Source of the DNA: an uncultured Lachnospiraceae bacterium
Lineage (GTDB): Bacteria > Bacillota > Clostridia > Lachnospirales > Lachnospiraceae
DNA length: 64,000 bases
Assembly: GCA_944381635.1 (NCBI GenBank)
Contig: CALWLY010000013.1
Span: 1 to 64,000, forward strand
Direction of reading: 5' to 3'
How positions within the stretch are numbered: position 1 is the first letter of the stretch; each line of letters starts with the position of its first letter. The notes under the pieces were generated by a model. The model had not been told where the DNA came from and did not search any database. It was given only the letters and a program-made list of their open reading frames with translations. This document shows, in pieces, positions 15,245-24,323 of this stretch. The position numbers and the translations under genes are program-made.

Positions 15245-18199
15245 ATGAATATAGAAGTATATGATTTAGAATCTTTGAGAAAGATAGTTCGGCTACTCGA
15301 GTATGAAAATAGGATACTAAAAGATAAATTGCAAAAAGAAAACATTCCATATGACGAAATCAATCCTTTTGAAGAGACGATAGAAAATGCAGAAGAATAT
15401 GATCTTGACCAGGGCGCGCGTATTGTTCATCCTACGTTTATTACAGAAAAGATGGCAATACGCTTCTTTTCTATGTTTTGGGGAAGAGAAGATGTTTATG
15501 CCAGACGTGGCAGGAAGGGTGGCTATTATCCACAATGTGATAACAGATGGAATGATACACTTTGTCCGAAGCAGCGTGGAGAAAAGATGTTTTGCGATGA
15601 GTGTAGAAATAAAAAGTGGGACAAGCTGGATGTGAAGAAAATCACTGCGCATTTACTGGGATATAAAGAGGATGGTTCGGATGTAATCGGGGTATATCCA
15701 CTGTTACCGGACGGAACATGCAGATTTATTGTATTTGATTTTGATAATCATGAAAAAGGTGCTGAGACCAATGATTTTGCTAATATTGATAATGAGTGGC
15801 ATAAAGAAGTAGATGCGCTTAGAAAAATGTGTGAGCTAAATGGCATTCAGCCGTTGGTTGAGCGTTCACGTTCCGGGAAAGGCGCTCATGTATGGATATT
15901 TTTTCGAAAAGCAATACCGGCTGCCGTTGCCAGAAACTTTGGATTTTTGCTGTTGGATAAAGGTTCTGCGTCTATTAACTTAAAATCCTTTCACTATTAT
16001 GATCGTATGTATCCGTCCCAGGATGTGGCGAGTAGTATTGGCAATCTGATAGCATTACCTTTGCAAGGGCAGGCGCTTAAAAATGGGAATAGCGCATTTG
16101 TAGACGAAAATTGGAATGCATATGCTGATCAATGGGATATTTTAATGAATAAGACAGAAAAACTTAGTATAGAAGATATAGAAAAATATATGACAAAGTG
16201 GCAGGCAGAATTGGTGGAAAGTAAAGGGCAACTTGTAGGTGCTGATGGAAACAACAGACCCAAGCCATGGAAGAAGAAGTGCAAGTTTGTGAAAACCGAT
16301 GTTGTTGGAAAACTTCATATGGTACTCAGCAATGGCATTTATGTCGATACGTTGAATCTCATGCCAAGAATACAAAATCAAATCCGTAGTCTGGCAGCAT
16401 TTGATAATCCGGAGTATTATAAGAACAAGAGATTAGGATATTCGAACTACTATAATTTCAGTGCTATTTACTTAGGAAGAGATATTAATGGTTATATCTG
16501 TGTGCCGCGAGGGCTAAGAGAACGAATTTCTGAAGAATGCGCGAGGGCAGGGATTCCAGTTGAGATATCTGACCAAAGGGAAAGTGGTCATCCAATCAGA
16601 GTTTTATTTAACGGCGATTTGCGACTGCAGCAGGAGCTTGCGGCAGAACAGTTACTGAGAAATTCAGATGGTGTATTAGAAGCCGCAACTGCGTTTGGAA
16701 AGACTGTAGTGTGCAGTTATTTGATTGCGGAACGAAAAGTAAATACATTGATTTTGCTGCAGAGTAAGGATTTGCTTGGTCAATGGGTGGATGAACTGAA
16801 TAAATTTCTCGATATCAAGGAAGAACCGCCGGAGTATGAAACGAAGACGGGCAGAAAGAAAAAGAGGGACAGTGTGATTGGTATTCTTCATGGAGCGAAG
16901 AATACTTTAAACGGTATTGTAGATGTTGCAATGGTCGCATCCATGTACAATAAGGGAAAGTTTCAAAATCTGAAACATTCTTATGGAATGGTAATTGTGG
17001 ATGAATGTCATCATGCGGCATCACACACTTATATAGAAGTATTACAGAAAATCAATGCAAAATATGTATATGGAGTTTCTGCTACGCCAAAACGAGGAGA
17101 CCATCTGGATAAAATTATTTATATGATGCTGGGACCGTTGAGACATCGATTTACAGCGTTGGAAAGAGCAGAGGAACAGGGGATTGGACATTATTTTGTC
17201 CCGAGATATACGAGAGTAATTGATACTGGGGAGAGTAAGAATGATATCAATAAAGCATATAGTCTAATTAGTATTAGCAAGGTGCGGAATGAAATGATTG
17301 CAAATGATGTAAAGCAAAGTATTTCGAAGAATCATACACCTGTTATATTAACCAAATATAAAGAACATGCAAAAATTCTGTACGATATGTTAAAAGACGA
17401 AGCGGATCATGTATTTCTCTTGTATGGGGATAATTCAGATAAGGAAAATGCAGAAATGCGGATACGGTTAAAACAAGTTCCTCAGACAGAAAGCCTTATA
17501 TTGATTGCGACCGGACAGAAGATAGGAGAAGGCTTTGATTTTCCGAGATTGGATGTGCTGATGCTTGCCGCACCGGTATCTTTTGAAGGACGTTTGGTAC
17601 AGTATATCGGAAGATTGAATCGTGATTATAAGGGAAAAGAAGCGGTTTATGTGTATGACTATATTGATGCACACATGAAGAAATTTAACAAAATGTATGG
17701 GAAACGACTCAGAACTTATAAGAAAACAGGGTTTTCTGTTTGGACAGGAGAACAGCAAGATAAGCAGGTTGTGCAGGCAATATTTGATTCAGGAAATTAT
17801 ATGGAAAAATTTGAACAGGATTTGATAGAAGCAGAAAAATTAATCGTAATTTCGAGCCCTAATATCCAGCAGGAGAAGATTGACCGTTTGTTAGAAGTGG
17901 TAAAAGAACGTCAGGAACATGGTGTGAATGTTACAGTTATTACAACGGAACCGGACAAAATTGTATATGGGAATGTTGATATGTGTAATGAGTTGATTCG
18001 AGAGATGAAACAGGCAGCAATCAATGTTGTGATAAAAGAAGAAGTGGAAGAAAGATTTGCTGTCATAGACGATGAAATAGTGTGGCATGGCGGGATGAAT
18101 TTACTTGGAAAAGAAGATGCGTGGGACAATCTGATGCGCATTAAAAATCATCAGGTGGCTGCGGAGTTACTGGAGATTGCACTTGGTATTATGGAGTGA
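15245..18199 (+). CDS. TOTE-type primase / SF2 helicase / PLD-like fusion protein
   Basis: A 984-aa multidomain protein. Residues about 55-310 match the archaeo-eukaryotic primase domain of TOTE conflict systems: catalytic F-D-F-D near 163-166, S-G-K-G-A-H near 210-215, and a CxxC pair (C-D-E-C) near 118. Residues about 450-800 are an SF2 helicase with A-T-A-F-G-K-T (about 482), D-E-C-H-H (about 585), S-A-T-P-K-R-G-D (about 612) and Q-Y-I-G-R-L-N-R. Residues about 835-984 resemble a phospholipase-D-like nuclease, but the H and K of its HKD motif are replaced (E-E-R-F-A-V-I-D-D). A 35-residue coiled coil opens the protein. It follows the ATPase gene by 34 bp and probably shares its transcript. 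Confidence 0.85.
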   Translation: MNIEVYDLESLRKIVRLLEYENRILKDKLQKENIPYDEINPFEETIENAEEYDLDQGARIVHPTFITEKMAIRFFSMFWGREDVYARRGRKGGYYPQCDNRWNDTLCPKQRGEKMFCDECRNKKWDKLDVKKITAHLLGYKEDGSDVIGVYPLLPDGTCRFIVFDFDNHEKGAETNDFANIDNEWHKEVDALRKMCELNGIQPLVERSRSGKGAHVWIFFRKAIPAAVARNFGFLLLDKGSASINLKSFHYYDRMYPSQDVASSIGNLIALPLQGQALKNGNSAFVDENWNAYADQWDILMNKTEKLSIEDIEKYMTKWQAELVESKGQLVGADGNNRPKPWKKKCKFVKTDVVGKLHMVLSNGIYVDTLNLMPRIQNQIRSLAAFDNPEYYKNKRLGYSNYYNFSAIYLGRDINGYICVPRGLRERISEECARAGIPVEISDQRESGHPIRVLFNGDLRLQQELAAEQLLRNSDGVLEAATAFGKTVVCSYLIAERKVNTLILLQSKDLLGQWVDELNKFLDIKEEPPEYETKTGRKKKRDSVIGILHGAKNTLNGIVDVAMVASMYNKGKFQNLKHSYGMVIVDECHHAASHTYIEVLQKINAKYVYGVSATPKRGDHLDKIIYMMLGPLRHRFTALERAEEQGIGHYFVPRYTRVIDTGESKNDINKAYSLISISKVRNEMIANDVKQSISKNHTPVILTKYKEHAKILYDMLKDEADHVFLLYGDNSDKENAEMRIRLKQVPQTESLILIATGQKIGEGFDFPRLDVLMLAAPVSFEGRLVQYIGRLNRDYKGKEAVYVYDYIDAHMKKFNKMYGKRLRTYKKTGFSVWTGEQQDKQVVQAIFDSGNYMEKFEQDLIEAEKLIVISSPNIQQEKIDRLLEVVKERQEHGVNVTVITTEPDKIVYGNVDMCNELIREMKQAAINVVIKEEVEERFAVIDDEIVWHGGMNLLGKEDAWDNLMRIKNHQVAAELLEIALGIME

Positions 18200-18215
18200 A
18201 AAACGGAGAAACAAA

Positions 18216-18455
18216 GTGAGATTTGAAGTAAAGAAAATGAGAATTTTATGTCTTTATGGACAAAATGGAAGATATGATTCGGTACGTGGTATTTGGCGGG
18301 CATCGCTGGAATGTGTGAAGACAGTAGAACATTATCAGGGGAAACTGGAACAGATGGTATTGGATATGCAATCAGGTGAAGATGTGCAGAAATACCATAA
18401 GATAAATGAGGGGAAAACAAAGGAAATTAAAAGGAAAGAGGGACGCGCACAATGA
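18216..18455 (+). CDS. small hypothetical protein
   Basis: A 79-aa basic, helical ORF starting at GTG 18216 with GGAG 10 bp upstream; ATG 18237 is another possible start. It overlaps the nitroreductase start by 4 bp, which favours real translation. No motif recognised. Confidence 0.4.
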   Translation: MRFEVKKMRILCLYGQNGRYDSVRGIWRASLECVKTVEHYQGKLEQMVLDMQSGEDVQKYHKINEGKTKEIKRKEGRAQ

Positions 18456-19183
18456 AAAATCAGATTATTCAGTCCTTGTATGACAGAAAATCGGTACGTG
18501 TGTTTGAAGAAAAACCTATAGCAGAGGAAGAAAAAAGAGAGATTCTTATGGCGGCCATGCAGGCTCCCACTGCGGGAAATCAGCAGATGTATACGATTCT
18601 GGACATTACGGATCAGGAGTTGAAAGAAAAACTTGCCAAAAGCTGTGACGATCAGCCCTTTATCGCCAAAGCGTCGGTAGTTCTTATTTTCTGTGCGGAT
18701 TTTCAGAAATGGGTGGATGCTTTTGTCGAAGGAGGGGCAAATCCCAGAAAACCGGGATGCGGCGACCTGATGCTTGCCGTGGAAGATGCCATAATCGCCG
18801 CACAAAATGCGGTGGTGGCGGCACAAAGCCTGGGAATCGGCTCCTGCTATATCGGCGATATTATGGAACAGTGCGAATATCACAGAGAGATTTTGAATCT
18901 TCCGGAATATGTATTTCCTGCCGGTATGCTTGTGATGGGCTATCCCGTAAAGCAGCAGCTGGAGCGCAAAAAACCTGCCCGCTGCCGTCTGGAGGATATT
19001 GTGCAGGAAAACACCTATCGCCGAAAAAGCGGAGAAGAACTTCGCAGGATGTTTGAGAAAGAGACGAAAAACATGGAATACGACCAGTGGGCGCAGCAAT
19101 TTTGCAAACGAAAATACAATTCCGATTTTTCAGTGGAAATGAGCCGCTCTGTGGAGGAGTATCTGAAGGCCTTTATGAGATAA
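18452..19183 (+). CDS. nitroreductase family protein
   Basis: A 243-aa flavin-dependent nitroreductase. The FMN-binding opening R-K-S-V-R-V-F and A-P-T-A-G-N-Q-Q, plus A-A-Q-S-L-G-I-G-S-C-Y-I-G-D and the late G-Y-P-V segment, fit the family. It binds FMN and reduces nitro- or quinone-type substrates with NAD(P)H. C-terminal about 50 residues extend beyond the usual fold with charged helices. Starts inside the end of the small upstream ORF. Confidence 0.9.
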   Translation: MKNQIIQSLYDRKSVRVFEEKPIAEEEKREILMAAMQAPTAGNQQMYTILDITDQELKEKLAKSCDDQPFIAKASVVLIFCADFQKWVDAFVEGGANPRKPGCGDLMLAVEDAIIAAQNAVVAAQSLGIGSCYIGDIMEQCEYHREILNLPEYVFPAGMLVMGYPVKQQLERKKPARCRLEDIVQENTYRRKSGEELRRMFEKETKNMEYDQWAQQFCKRKYNSDFSVEMSRSVEEYLKAFMR

Positions 19184-19304
19184 AACTTGTCAAAATTATA
19201 AATATAGAAAAAATAGTAACAGTTCAGCCCGGCCATTCGGAAAACCGCACTGACGTGCTTACTGCGGCTGCGCCGCTGTTTTCCTCATTGACTGGCGCTT
19301 AGCT

Positions 19305-19366
19305 CATCTGCGTATCGGCGGCAGAATTTTCATGCGAGCATAAATCCTGCCTCCAATACGCAGATG
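19305..19366 (+). terminator. large stem-loop after the nitroreductase gene
   Basis: Arms CATCTGCGTAT (19305-19315) and ATACGCAGATG (19356-19366) are perfectly complementary, with a second inner pairing of GGCGGCAGAATTT and AAATCCTGCCTCC. No T-run, so its role as a terminator is uncertain. Confidence 0.45.
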
Positions 19367-19389
19367 GCTGAACTGTTACAAAAAATACA

Positions 19390-19419
19390 GGGGTGTCAAG
19401 AAAAAATACTTGACACCCC
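19390..19419. other. perfect 11-bp hairpin overlapping the ylxM promoter
   Basis: GGGGTGTCAAG, loop AAAAAATA, CTTGACACCCC. The right arm contains the -35 box TTGACA of the ylxM-ffh promoter, so it may be an operator or a terminator of the preceding transcript. Confidence 0.5.
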
Positions 19420-19439
19420 GCTTTCCTTTGTTGTATGAT
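19410..19439 (+). promoter_or_regulatory. sigma-A promoter of ylxM-ffh operon
   Basis: TTGACA (19410-19415), 18-bp spacer, TATGAT (19434-19439), 17 bp before ATG 19457. Strong match. Confidence 0.75.
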
Positions 19440-19456
19440 AGCCAAGGTGATTAGAA

Positions 19457-19771
19457 ATGGAACGAATCGTAGAACAGGGTCTGCTTTATGATTTTTATGG
19501 AGAACTGCTGACGGAACATCAGCAGCGCATCTACGAGGATGCCGTTTACAACGACATGTCATTGAGCGAGATTGCGCAGGAACAGGGAATCAGCAGACAG
19601 GGCGTCCATGATTTAATCAAACGCTGTGACAGAATGCTGGAAGGCTACGAAAGCAAGCTTCATCTGGTGGAGAAATTCCGCAGAGTGAAAGAAAAAGTGG
19701 AAGCAATCCGCAGCTGCACTGCTGAGGCAGAAGTGAGAAAGCTGGCAGAGGACATACTCGAAGAGCTGTAA
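19457..19771 (+). CDS. ylxM: YlxM-family DNA-binding protein
   Basis: A 104-aa sigma-70 region 4-like helix-turn-helix protein (Y-N-D-M-S-L-S-E-I-A-Q-E-Q-G-I-S-R-Q-G-V-H-D). YlxM/p13 is regularly encoded directly before ffh in Firmicutes and is thought to modulate signal recognition particle GTPase activity. The ffh start lies 68 bp after its stop. Length and context match the family. Confidence 0.93.
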   Translation: MERIVEQGLLYDFYGELLTEHQQRIYEDAVYNDMSLSEIAQEQGISRQGVHDLIKRCDRMLEGYESKLHLVEKFRRVKEKVEAIRSCTAEAEVRKLAEDILEEL

Positions 19772-19839
19772 AAGCCGGTTTCCGGAAACTTACAGATATT
19801 TATTCGGGCAAAAAAAGAAAGCGTTGAGGACAGTCATTT

Positions 19840-21192
19840 ATGGCATTTGAAAGTTTAACAGACAAACTGCAGAATGTATTTAAAAATTTAAGAAGCAAAG
19901 GACGTCTGACGGAGGATGACGTAAAAGCAGCGCTCAAAGAGGTCAAGATGGCACTTTTGGAGGCTGACGTTAACTTCAAGGTTGTCAAGCAGTTTGTAAA
20001 AGCTGTGGAGGCAAGAGCTATCGGTCAGGACGTGATGAACGGATTGAATCCCGGTCAGATGGTCATCAAAATCGTTAACGAAGAGATGACAGCCCTTATG
20101 GGTTCTGAGACTACCGAGATAACGCTCCAGCCGGGAAAGGCTATGACCGTTATTATGATGTGTGGTCTTCAGGGTGCCGGTAAGACGACAGCTACAGCCA
20201 AGCTGGCAGGAAAGTTCAAGCTGAAAGGCAAGAAACCGCTTTTGGTAGCCTGCGATATTTATCGTCCTGCAGCTGTTGAACAGTTAAAGATCAACGGTGA
20301 AAAACAGCAGGTGGAAGTTTTTTCCATGGGCACCAATCAAAGTCCGGTGGATATTGCCAAAGCGGCGATCGGACATGCGGAGAAAAACGGCAACAACATC
20401 GTGATTCTGGATACCGCGGGCCGACTTCATATCGATGAAGATATGATGAGGGAGCTGCAGGAAATCAAAGAAAATGTTACGGTGCATCAGACGATTCTGG
20501 TGGTGGATGCCATGACCGGTCAGGATGCAGTCAATGTTGCCAAGGAGTTTGATGACAAGGTTGGCGTGGACGGCGTTATTCTTTCCAAAATGGATGGTGA
20601 CACCAGAGGCGGTGCCGCTCTTTCCGTAAAAGCCGTGACCGGCAAACCGATTCTCTATGTGGGAACAGGAGAAAAGCTTTCTGATCTGGAACAGTTTTAT
20701 CCGGATCGTATGGCGAGCAGAATCCTTGGCATGGGAGATGTTCTTTCCCTCATCGACAAGGTACAGGCAAACATGGATATAGATGCCGACAAGGAAAAAG
20801 AGATGGCTGCCCGTATGAAGAAAGGAAAATTCGATTTCGAAGATTACCTGGAAAGCATGAAGCAGATGCGAAAAATGGGCGGTATCGGAAGTATTTTGGG
20901 AATGCTTCCGGGCATGGGAGCCAAAATGGGTGATATCGAATCCATGATCGATGAAAAGCAGCTGGCGCGCATGGAGGCTGTTGTGCTGAGCATGACGCCG
21001 GAAGAGAGAAGAAATCCCAAACTGTTAAATCCCAGCCGCAAGCACCGCATTGCCAAAGGCGCAGGGGTGGACATCAGCATTGTAAACCGCTTTATCAAAC
21101 AGTTTGAACAGAGTCAGAAAATGATGAAGCAGCTCCCGGGTATGATGGGAGGACTTGGTGGTAAAAAGGGTAGGTTTAAACTTCCTTTTTAA
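19840..21192 (+). CDS. ffh: signal recognition particle protein Ffh
   Basis: A 450-aa Ffh. The N domain (about 1-90) and G domain (about 91-295, with G-L-Q-G-A-G-K-T-T, D-T-A-G-R and S-K-M-D-G-D) are followed by a methionine-rich M domain (about 300-450). It ends with the usual Gly/Met tail. It binds signal peptides and the SRP RNA in the cytoplasm and delivers ribosomes to FtsY. Second gene of the SRP/ribosome cluster. Confidence 0.98.
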   Translation: MAFESLTDKLQNVFKNLRSKGRLTEDDVKAALKEVKMALLEADVNFKVVKQFVKAVEARAIGQDVMNGLNPGQMVIKIVNEEMTALMGSETTEITLQPGKAMTVIMMCGLQGAGKTTATAKLAGKFKLKGKKPLLVACDIYRPAAVEQLKINGEKQQVEVFSMGTNQSPVDIAKAAIGHAEKNGNNIVILDTAGRLHIDEDMMRELQEIKENVTVHQTILVVDAMTGQDAVNVAKEFDDKVGVDGVILSKMDGDTRGGAALSVKAVTGKPILYVGTGEKLSDLEQFYPDRMASRILGMGDVLSLIDKVQANMDIDADKEKEMAARMKKGKFDFEDYLESMKQMRKMGGIGSILGMLPGMGAKMGDIESMIDEKQLARMEAVVLSMTPEERRNPKLLNPSRKHRIAKGAGVDISIVNRFIKQFEQSQKMMKQLPGMMGGLGGKKGRFKLPF

Positions 21193-21231
21193 TAGATGAT
21201 AAAATTAAGTTAATTTTTGGAGGAGAAAAAA

Positions 21232-21477
21232 ATGGCAGTTAAAATCAGATTAAGAAGAATGGGACAGAAAAAAGCACCGATCTACAGAATCATCGTAGCA
21301 GATTCCAGATCTCCCAGAGATGGAAGATTCATCGAAGAAATCGGAACTTACAATCCTAACACAGATCCCAGCGAATTCAAAGTAAACGAAGAACTGGCTA
21401 AAAAATGGCTTGCAAACGGTGCTCAGCCTACAGAAGTAGTCAGCAAAATCTTCAAAGCAGCAGGAATCGAAAAATAA
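21232..21477 (+). CDS. rpsP: 30S ribosomal protein S16
   Basis: An 81-aa S16, full length ([11 protein letters not shown] ... [16 protein letters not shown]). ATG 21232 follows GGAGGAGAAAAAA; the frame extends 15 bp upstream but the family starts here. Lies between ffh and khpA in the expected order. Confidence 0.98.
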   Translation: MAVKIRLRRMGQKKAPIYRIIVADSRSPRDGRFIEEIGTYNPNTDPSEFKVNEELAKKWLANGAQPTEVVSKIFKAAGIEK

Positions 21478-21510
21478 GAACTCTGCGGGTGACGCTTTTG
21501 GAGGTGGATT

Positions 21511-21738
21511 ATGAAGGAATTAGTTGAAGTGATCGCTAAGGCACTTGTTGATAATCCGGACGAGGTTGTTGTTACTGAAAAAGAAAACGGCAAAAACGTT
21601 ACGGTAGAGCTTCATGTTGCACCTGCTGATATGGGTAAGGTCATTGGAAAACAGGGCCGTATTGCCAAAGCAATCCGTGCGGTTGTTAAAGCAGCAGCAT
21701 TGGAAGACAATAAGAAAGTAGATGTAGATATCGTCTAA
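21511..21738 (+). CDS. khpA: KH-domain RNA-binding protein KhpA
   Basis: A 75-aa single KH domain with the signature D-M-G-K-V-I-G-K-Q-G-R-I-A-K-A-I-R. KhpA (YlqC) pairs with KhpB in Gram-positive bacteria and binds small RNAs and mRNAs. Always between rpsP and rimM in this group. GGAGGTGG ribosome site. Confidence 0.95.
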   Translation: MKELVEVIAKALVDNPDEVVVTEKENGKNVTVELHVAPADMGKVIGKQGRIAKAIRAVVKAAALEDNKKVDVDIV

Positions 21739-21935
21739 GTGCACGGGTGCTGCAATTCTGGGAAGTTTTGCAGCATCTTTTTTCATACACCAGAAGATGA
21801 AATTTTCTGCTGCATGAAAAAAGATGGGAAATCGCACTGGGTTGGAGCGGAAAATGTCGCAAAGCGACCCAACCCAGGCGGAGAATCTCGCATTGCGAGA
21901 TTCTTCTTTACACATCAGGAGAGGAATAGGATTTT
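21739..21935 (+). other. khpA-rimM spacer with two inverted repeats
   Basis: 197 bp with no gene. It holds a TGGGTTG/CAACCCA pair around 21838-21877 and GAATCTCG/CGAGATTC near 21883-21903. Neither is followed by a T-run, so these may be RNA structures or processing sites rather than terminators. Confidence 0.4.
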
Positions 21936-22445
21936 ATGGAAGACAGGCTGAAGGTTGGAGTTATTTCTTCTACGCATGGTATTCGCGGAGAGGTAAAGGT
22001 TTTCCCCACGACAGATGATGTGAGAAGGTTTAAAAAGCTGAAGCAGATCATCATGGATACGGGGAAAGAATGCTGTGATTTGGAAATCGAAGGCGTGAAA
22101 TTCTTTAAAAATATGGTAATCCTGAAATTCAAGGGAATCGACAATATCAATGATATTGAAAAATATAAAGGAAGCAGTCTTTACGTGACAAGGGAGAATG
22201 CGGTGAAACTTCGGAAAGACGAGTATTTTATCGCAGACTTGCTGGGAATGGATGTTGTGGATGAGAAGGACTCTCACCTTGGAACGCTGAAGGATGTTAT
22301 GGAAACAGGCGCTAATGACGTTTATGTGATCGGCATGGACGATGGCAGAGAACTTCTACTGCCGGCGATCAGGCAGTGCATCCTGCATGTGGATATGCAG
22401 GAGAATGTCATGAAAGTGCATGTGCTTGAGGGGCTTTTGGACTAA
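21936..22445 (+). CDS. rimM: 16S rRNA processing protein RimM
   Basis: A 169-aa RimM. The N-terminal RimM barrel ([16 protein letters not shown]) and C-terminal PRC-like barrel ([17 protein letters not shown]) are both complete. It helps 30S maturation through S19. The stop lies 53 bp before trmD. Confidence 0.97.
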   Translation: MEDRLKVGVISSTHGIRGEVKVFPTTDDVRRFKKLKQIIMDTGKECCDLEIEGVKFFKNMVILKFKGIDNINDIEKYKGSSLYVTRENAVKLRKDEYFIADLLGMDVVDEKDSHLGTLKDVMETGANDVYVIGMDDGRELLLPAIRQCILHVDMQENVMKVHVLEGLLD

Positions 22446-22497
22446 AAAGAAAAAGCAGAAGTTTTTGCTGAAGAAAAACAATGGCAGGAGGCAAGGA

Positions 22498-23892
22498 ATG
22501 AAATTTCACATTCTCACCCTGTTTCCGGAAATGATTGAACAGGGACTGGCAAACAGTATCCTGGGAAAAGCCAGTCAACGGGAATACATTTCCGTGGAAG
22601 CGGTAAACATTCGTGATTTTACGGAAAATAAACATAAAAAAGTGGATGATTATCCCTACGGAGGCGGTGCCGGTATGCTGATGCAGGCACAGCCTGTTTA
22701 TGATGCTTATAAGCATGTGCTTGAAAAAACACAGGCAGACAGCCCCCGGGTTATTTATCTGACTCCGCAGGGAAAACCATTCACTCAGGAGATGGCCCAG
22801 GAATACGCCAGAGAAAAAGAACTGATTTTTCTCTGTGGACATTATGAAGGCATCGACGAGAGAGTTCTTGAGGAAATCGTGACGGATTACGTGTCCATCG
22901 GGGATTACGTGCTGACCGGAGGCGAGCTTCCCGCCATGGTCATGATTGACGCTATTTCCCGTCTGGTGCCGGGGGTTTTGGGCTGTGAAGAGTCGGCGGA
23001 GATTGAAACTTTTCACAATCATCTTTTAGAATATCCCCAATATACAAGGCCGGAAGAGTGGAACGGGAAGAAAGTTCCGCAGGTGCTTCTGGGCGGTCAT
23101 CACGCCAACATAGAAAAATGGCGGCTGGAGCAATCCATTGCCAGAACAAAGCTGCACAGGCCTGATTTATATGAAAAATATGCGCTGGAGGAGAGAGCCT
23201 GCGAATATCTGAAGAAAAAAGATAAGGTTCATCACGCGGACATGCTGGATGTGATCCAAAGGGGGACTGCAAAAATTTTTGCGGTGCGTCCGGATGGTGT
23301 GCTGCTGCAGGATAAGGAAAGCGGAACCTATATGCTCAGTGTTTCGAATCGGGATGCCGGGGAACGTCTTCTTTCCCTTGTGCCGGAAAGCTGGGGAACG
23401 GATACCTTTGTGTCTCACCAGGAGTTTATGAATGAAAGTATCTGCGCCCGTTTTGGAACCGGCAGCAACGTAAGCGTGTGCTTTCAGGCCGCTTACACGA
23501 GAAAGACGCCCATTGCGCTGGAAAAAGCGGAAATCCGGCCTCTTCGTGCGGAGTATGCGCAGACTGTGCAGGATCATTATCATGTGATCCATGATCTGTC
23601 CTATATTCTGGAACGTATGGAAAAAGAAGAACTGTTTGGGATTTTTGAAGACGATAAGCTGGCCGGATTTGCAGGATACCATAACGAGGGAAGCATGGGT
23701 ATGCTGGAAATTTTTGAAGGGTATCGCAGAAAAGGTTATGCCCGGATGCTGGAGGCTTTTCTCATCAATCACAGACTGGAGGAGGGAAGAACTCCTTACT
23801 GCCAGATTTTTACGGATAATGAAGCCTCTGTCAAACTTCAGAAAAAACTGGGGCTGCGTTTTTCAAAAGAACTGATTTTCTGGCTGTCCTGA
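22498..23892 (+). CDS. trmD: TrmD tRNA (m1G37) methyltransferase fused to a GNAT domain
   Basis: A 464-aa protein, about twice normal TrmD length. Residues 1-245 are a complete SPOUT methyltransferase with knot motifs Y-L-T-P-Q-G-K-P-F, L-C-G-H-Y-E-G-I-D-E-R and S-I-G-D-Y-V-L-T-G-G-E-L. It methylates G37 of tRNA with S-adenosylmethionine. Residues about 250-464 form a second part ending in a GNAT fold with G-M-L-E-I-F-E-G-Y-R-R-K-G-Y-A-R-M-L and F-T-D-N-E-A-S-V-K-L-Q-K-K-L-G. Start ATG 22498 follows AGGAGGCAAGGA. No stop or frameshift separates the parts. Confidence 0.93.
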   Translation: MKFHILTLFPEMIEQGLANSILGKASQREYISVEAVNIRDFTENKHKKVDDYPYGGGAGMLMQAQPVYDAYKHVLEKTQADSPRVIYLTPQGKPFTQEMAQEYAREKELIFLCGHYEGIDERVLEEIVTDYVSIGDYVLTGGELPAMVMIDAISRLVPGVLGCEESAEIETFHNHLLEYPQYTRPEEWNGKKVPQVLLGGHHANIEKWRLEQSIARTKLHRPDLYEKYALEERACEYLKKKDKVHHADMLDVIQRGTAKIFAVRPDGVLLQDKESGTYMLSVSNRDAGERLLSLVPESWGTDTFVSHQEFMNESICARFGTGSNVSVCFQAAYTRKTPIALEKAEIRPLRAEYAQTVQDHYHVIHDLSYILERMEKEELFGIFEDDKLAGFAGYHNEGSMGMLEIFEGYRRKGYARMLEAFLINHRLEEGRTPYCQIFTDNEASVKLQKKLGLRFSKELIFWLS

Positions 23893-23934
23893 AATTCAGG
23901 CTGATAAATAAAACGGGAAAAGGAATGGGATACT

Positions 23935-24132
23935 GTGAGAAAAAAAGAGGAACAGATAGGAGAACCGGAGAAAAAAGAAAGCTTCGTTATCCATATTCAA
24001 ACCTGCAGAAATGCTACCTGGCAGGGGAAGGTCATCTGGACCAAGAAGAAAAAAGAGGAACACTTCAGAAGTGAACTGGAACTGATTCATCTGCTGAACA
24101 GCGCCATTGAAAACGATGCGCAGTCAGAGTGA
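23935..24132 (+). CDS. small conserved protein of unknown function
   Basis: A 65-aa protein starting at GTG 23935. Its core (S-F-V-I-H-I-Q-T-C-R-N-A-T-W-Q-G-K-V-I-W) recalls small proteins I have seen in related Clostridia near trmD or in cell-cycle contexts, but I have no functional name. The family tail E-L-E-L-I-H-L-L-N-S-A-I is a predicted helix. Weak ribosome site. Confidence 0.55.
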   Translation: MRKKEEQIGEPEKKESFVIHIQTCRNATWQGKVIWTKKKKEEHFRSELELIHLLNSAIENDAQSE

Positions 24133-24218
24133 TTGGCTAGAGTCAAAAAGATTCCTGTGAAGATACGCAGAATTTTCAGAAAAATGGAAAGAAAATGTTC
24201 AAAAATCTCAAAAGATTC

Positions 24219-24247
24219 TTGCAAACAGGAAGTGAATGTGGTATAGT
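24219..24247 (+). promoter_or_regulatory. sigma-A promoter of rplS
   Basis: TTGCAA (24219-24224), 17-bp spacer, TATAGT (24242-24247). The 5-prime leader of about 70 nt before ATG 24324 could hold a ribosomal-protein autoregulatory structure, which I could not confirm. Confidence 0.7.
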
Positions 24248-24323
24248 CATAACGTTGCGAAAATGAGATGGTCCTCTGTTACAAAGTGTATTAAGAACAT
24301 CCGATAATTAAGGAGGAAAAGCA

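Noticed and set aside
24248-24323. L19 autoregulatory leader
   Set aside because: A leader exists, but I could not fold a structure matching the known L19 leader by eye.
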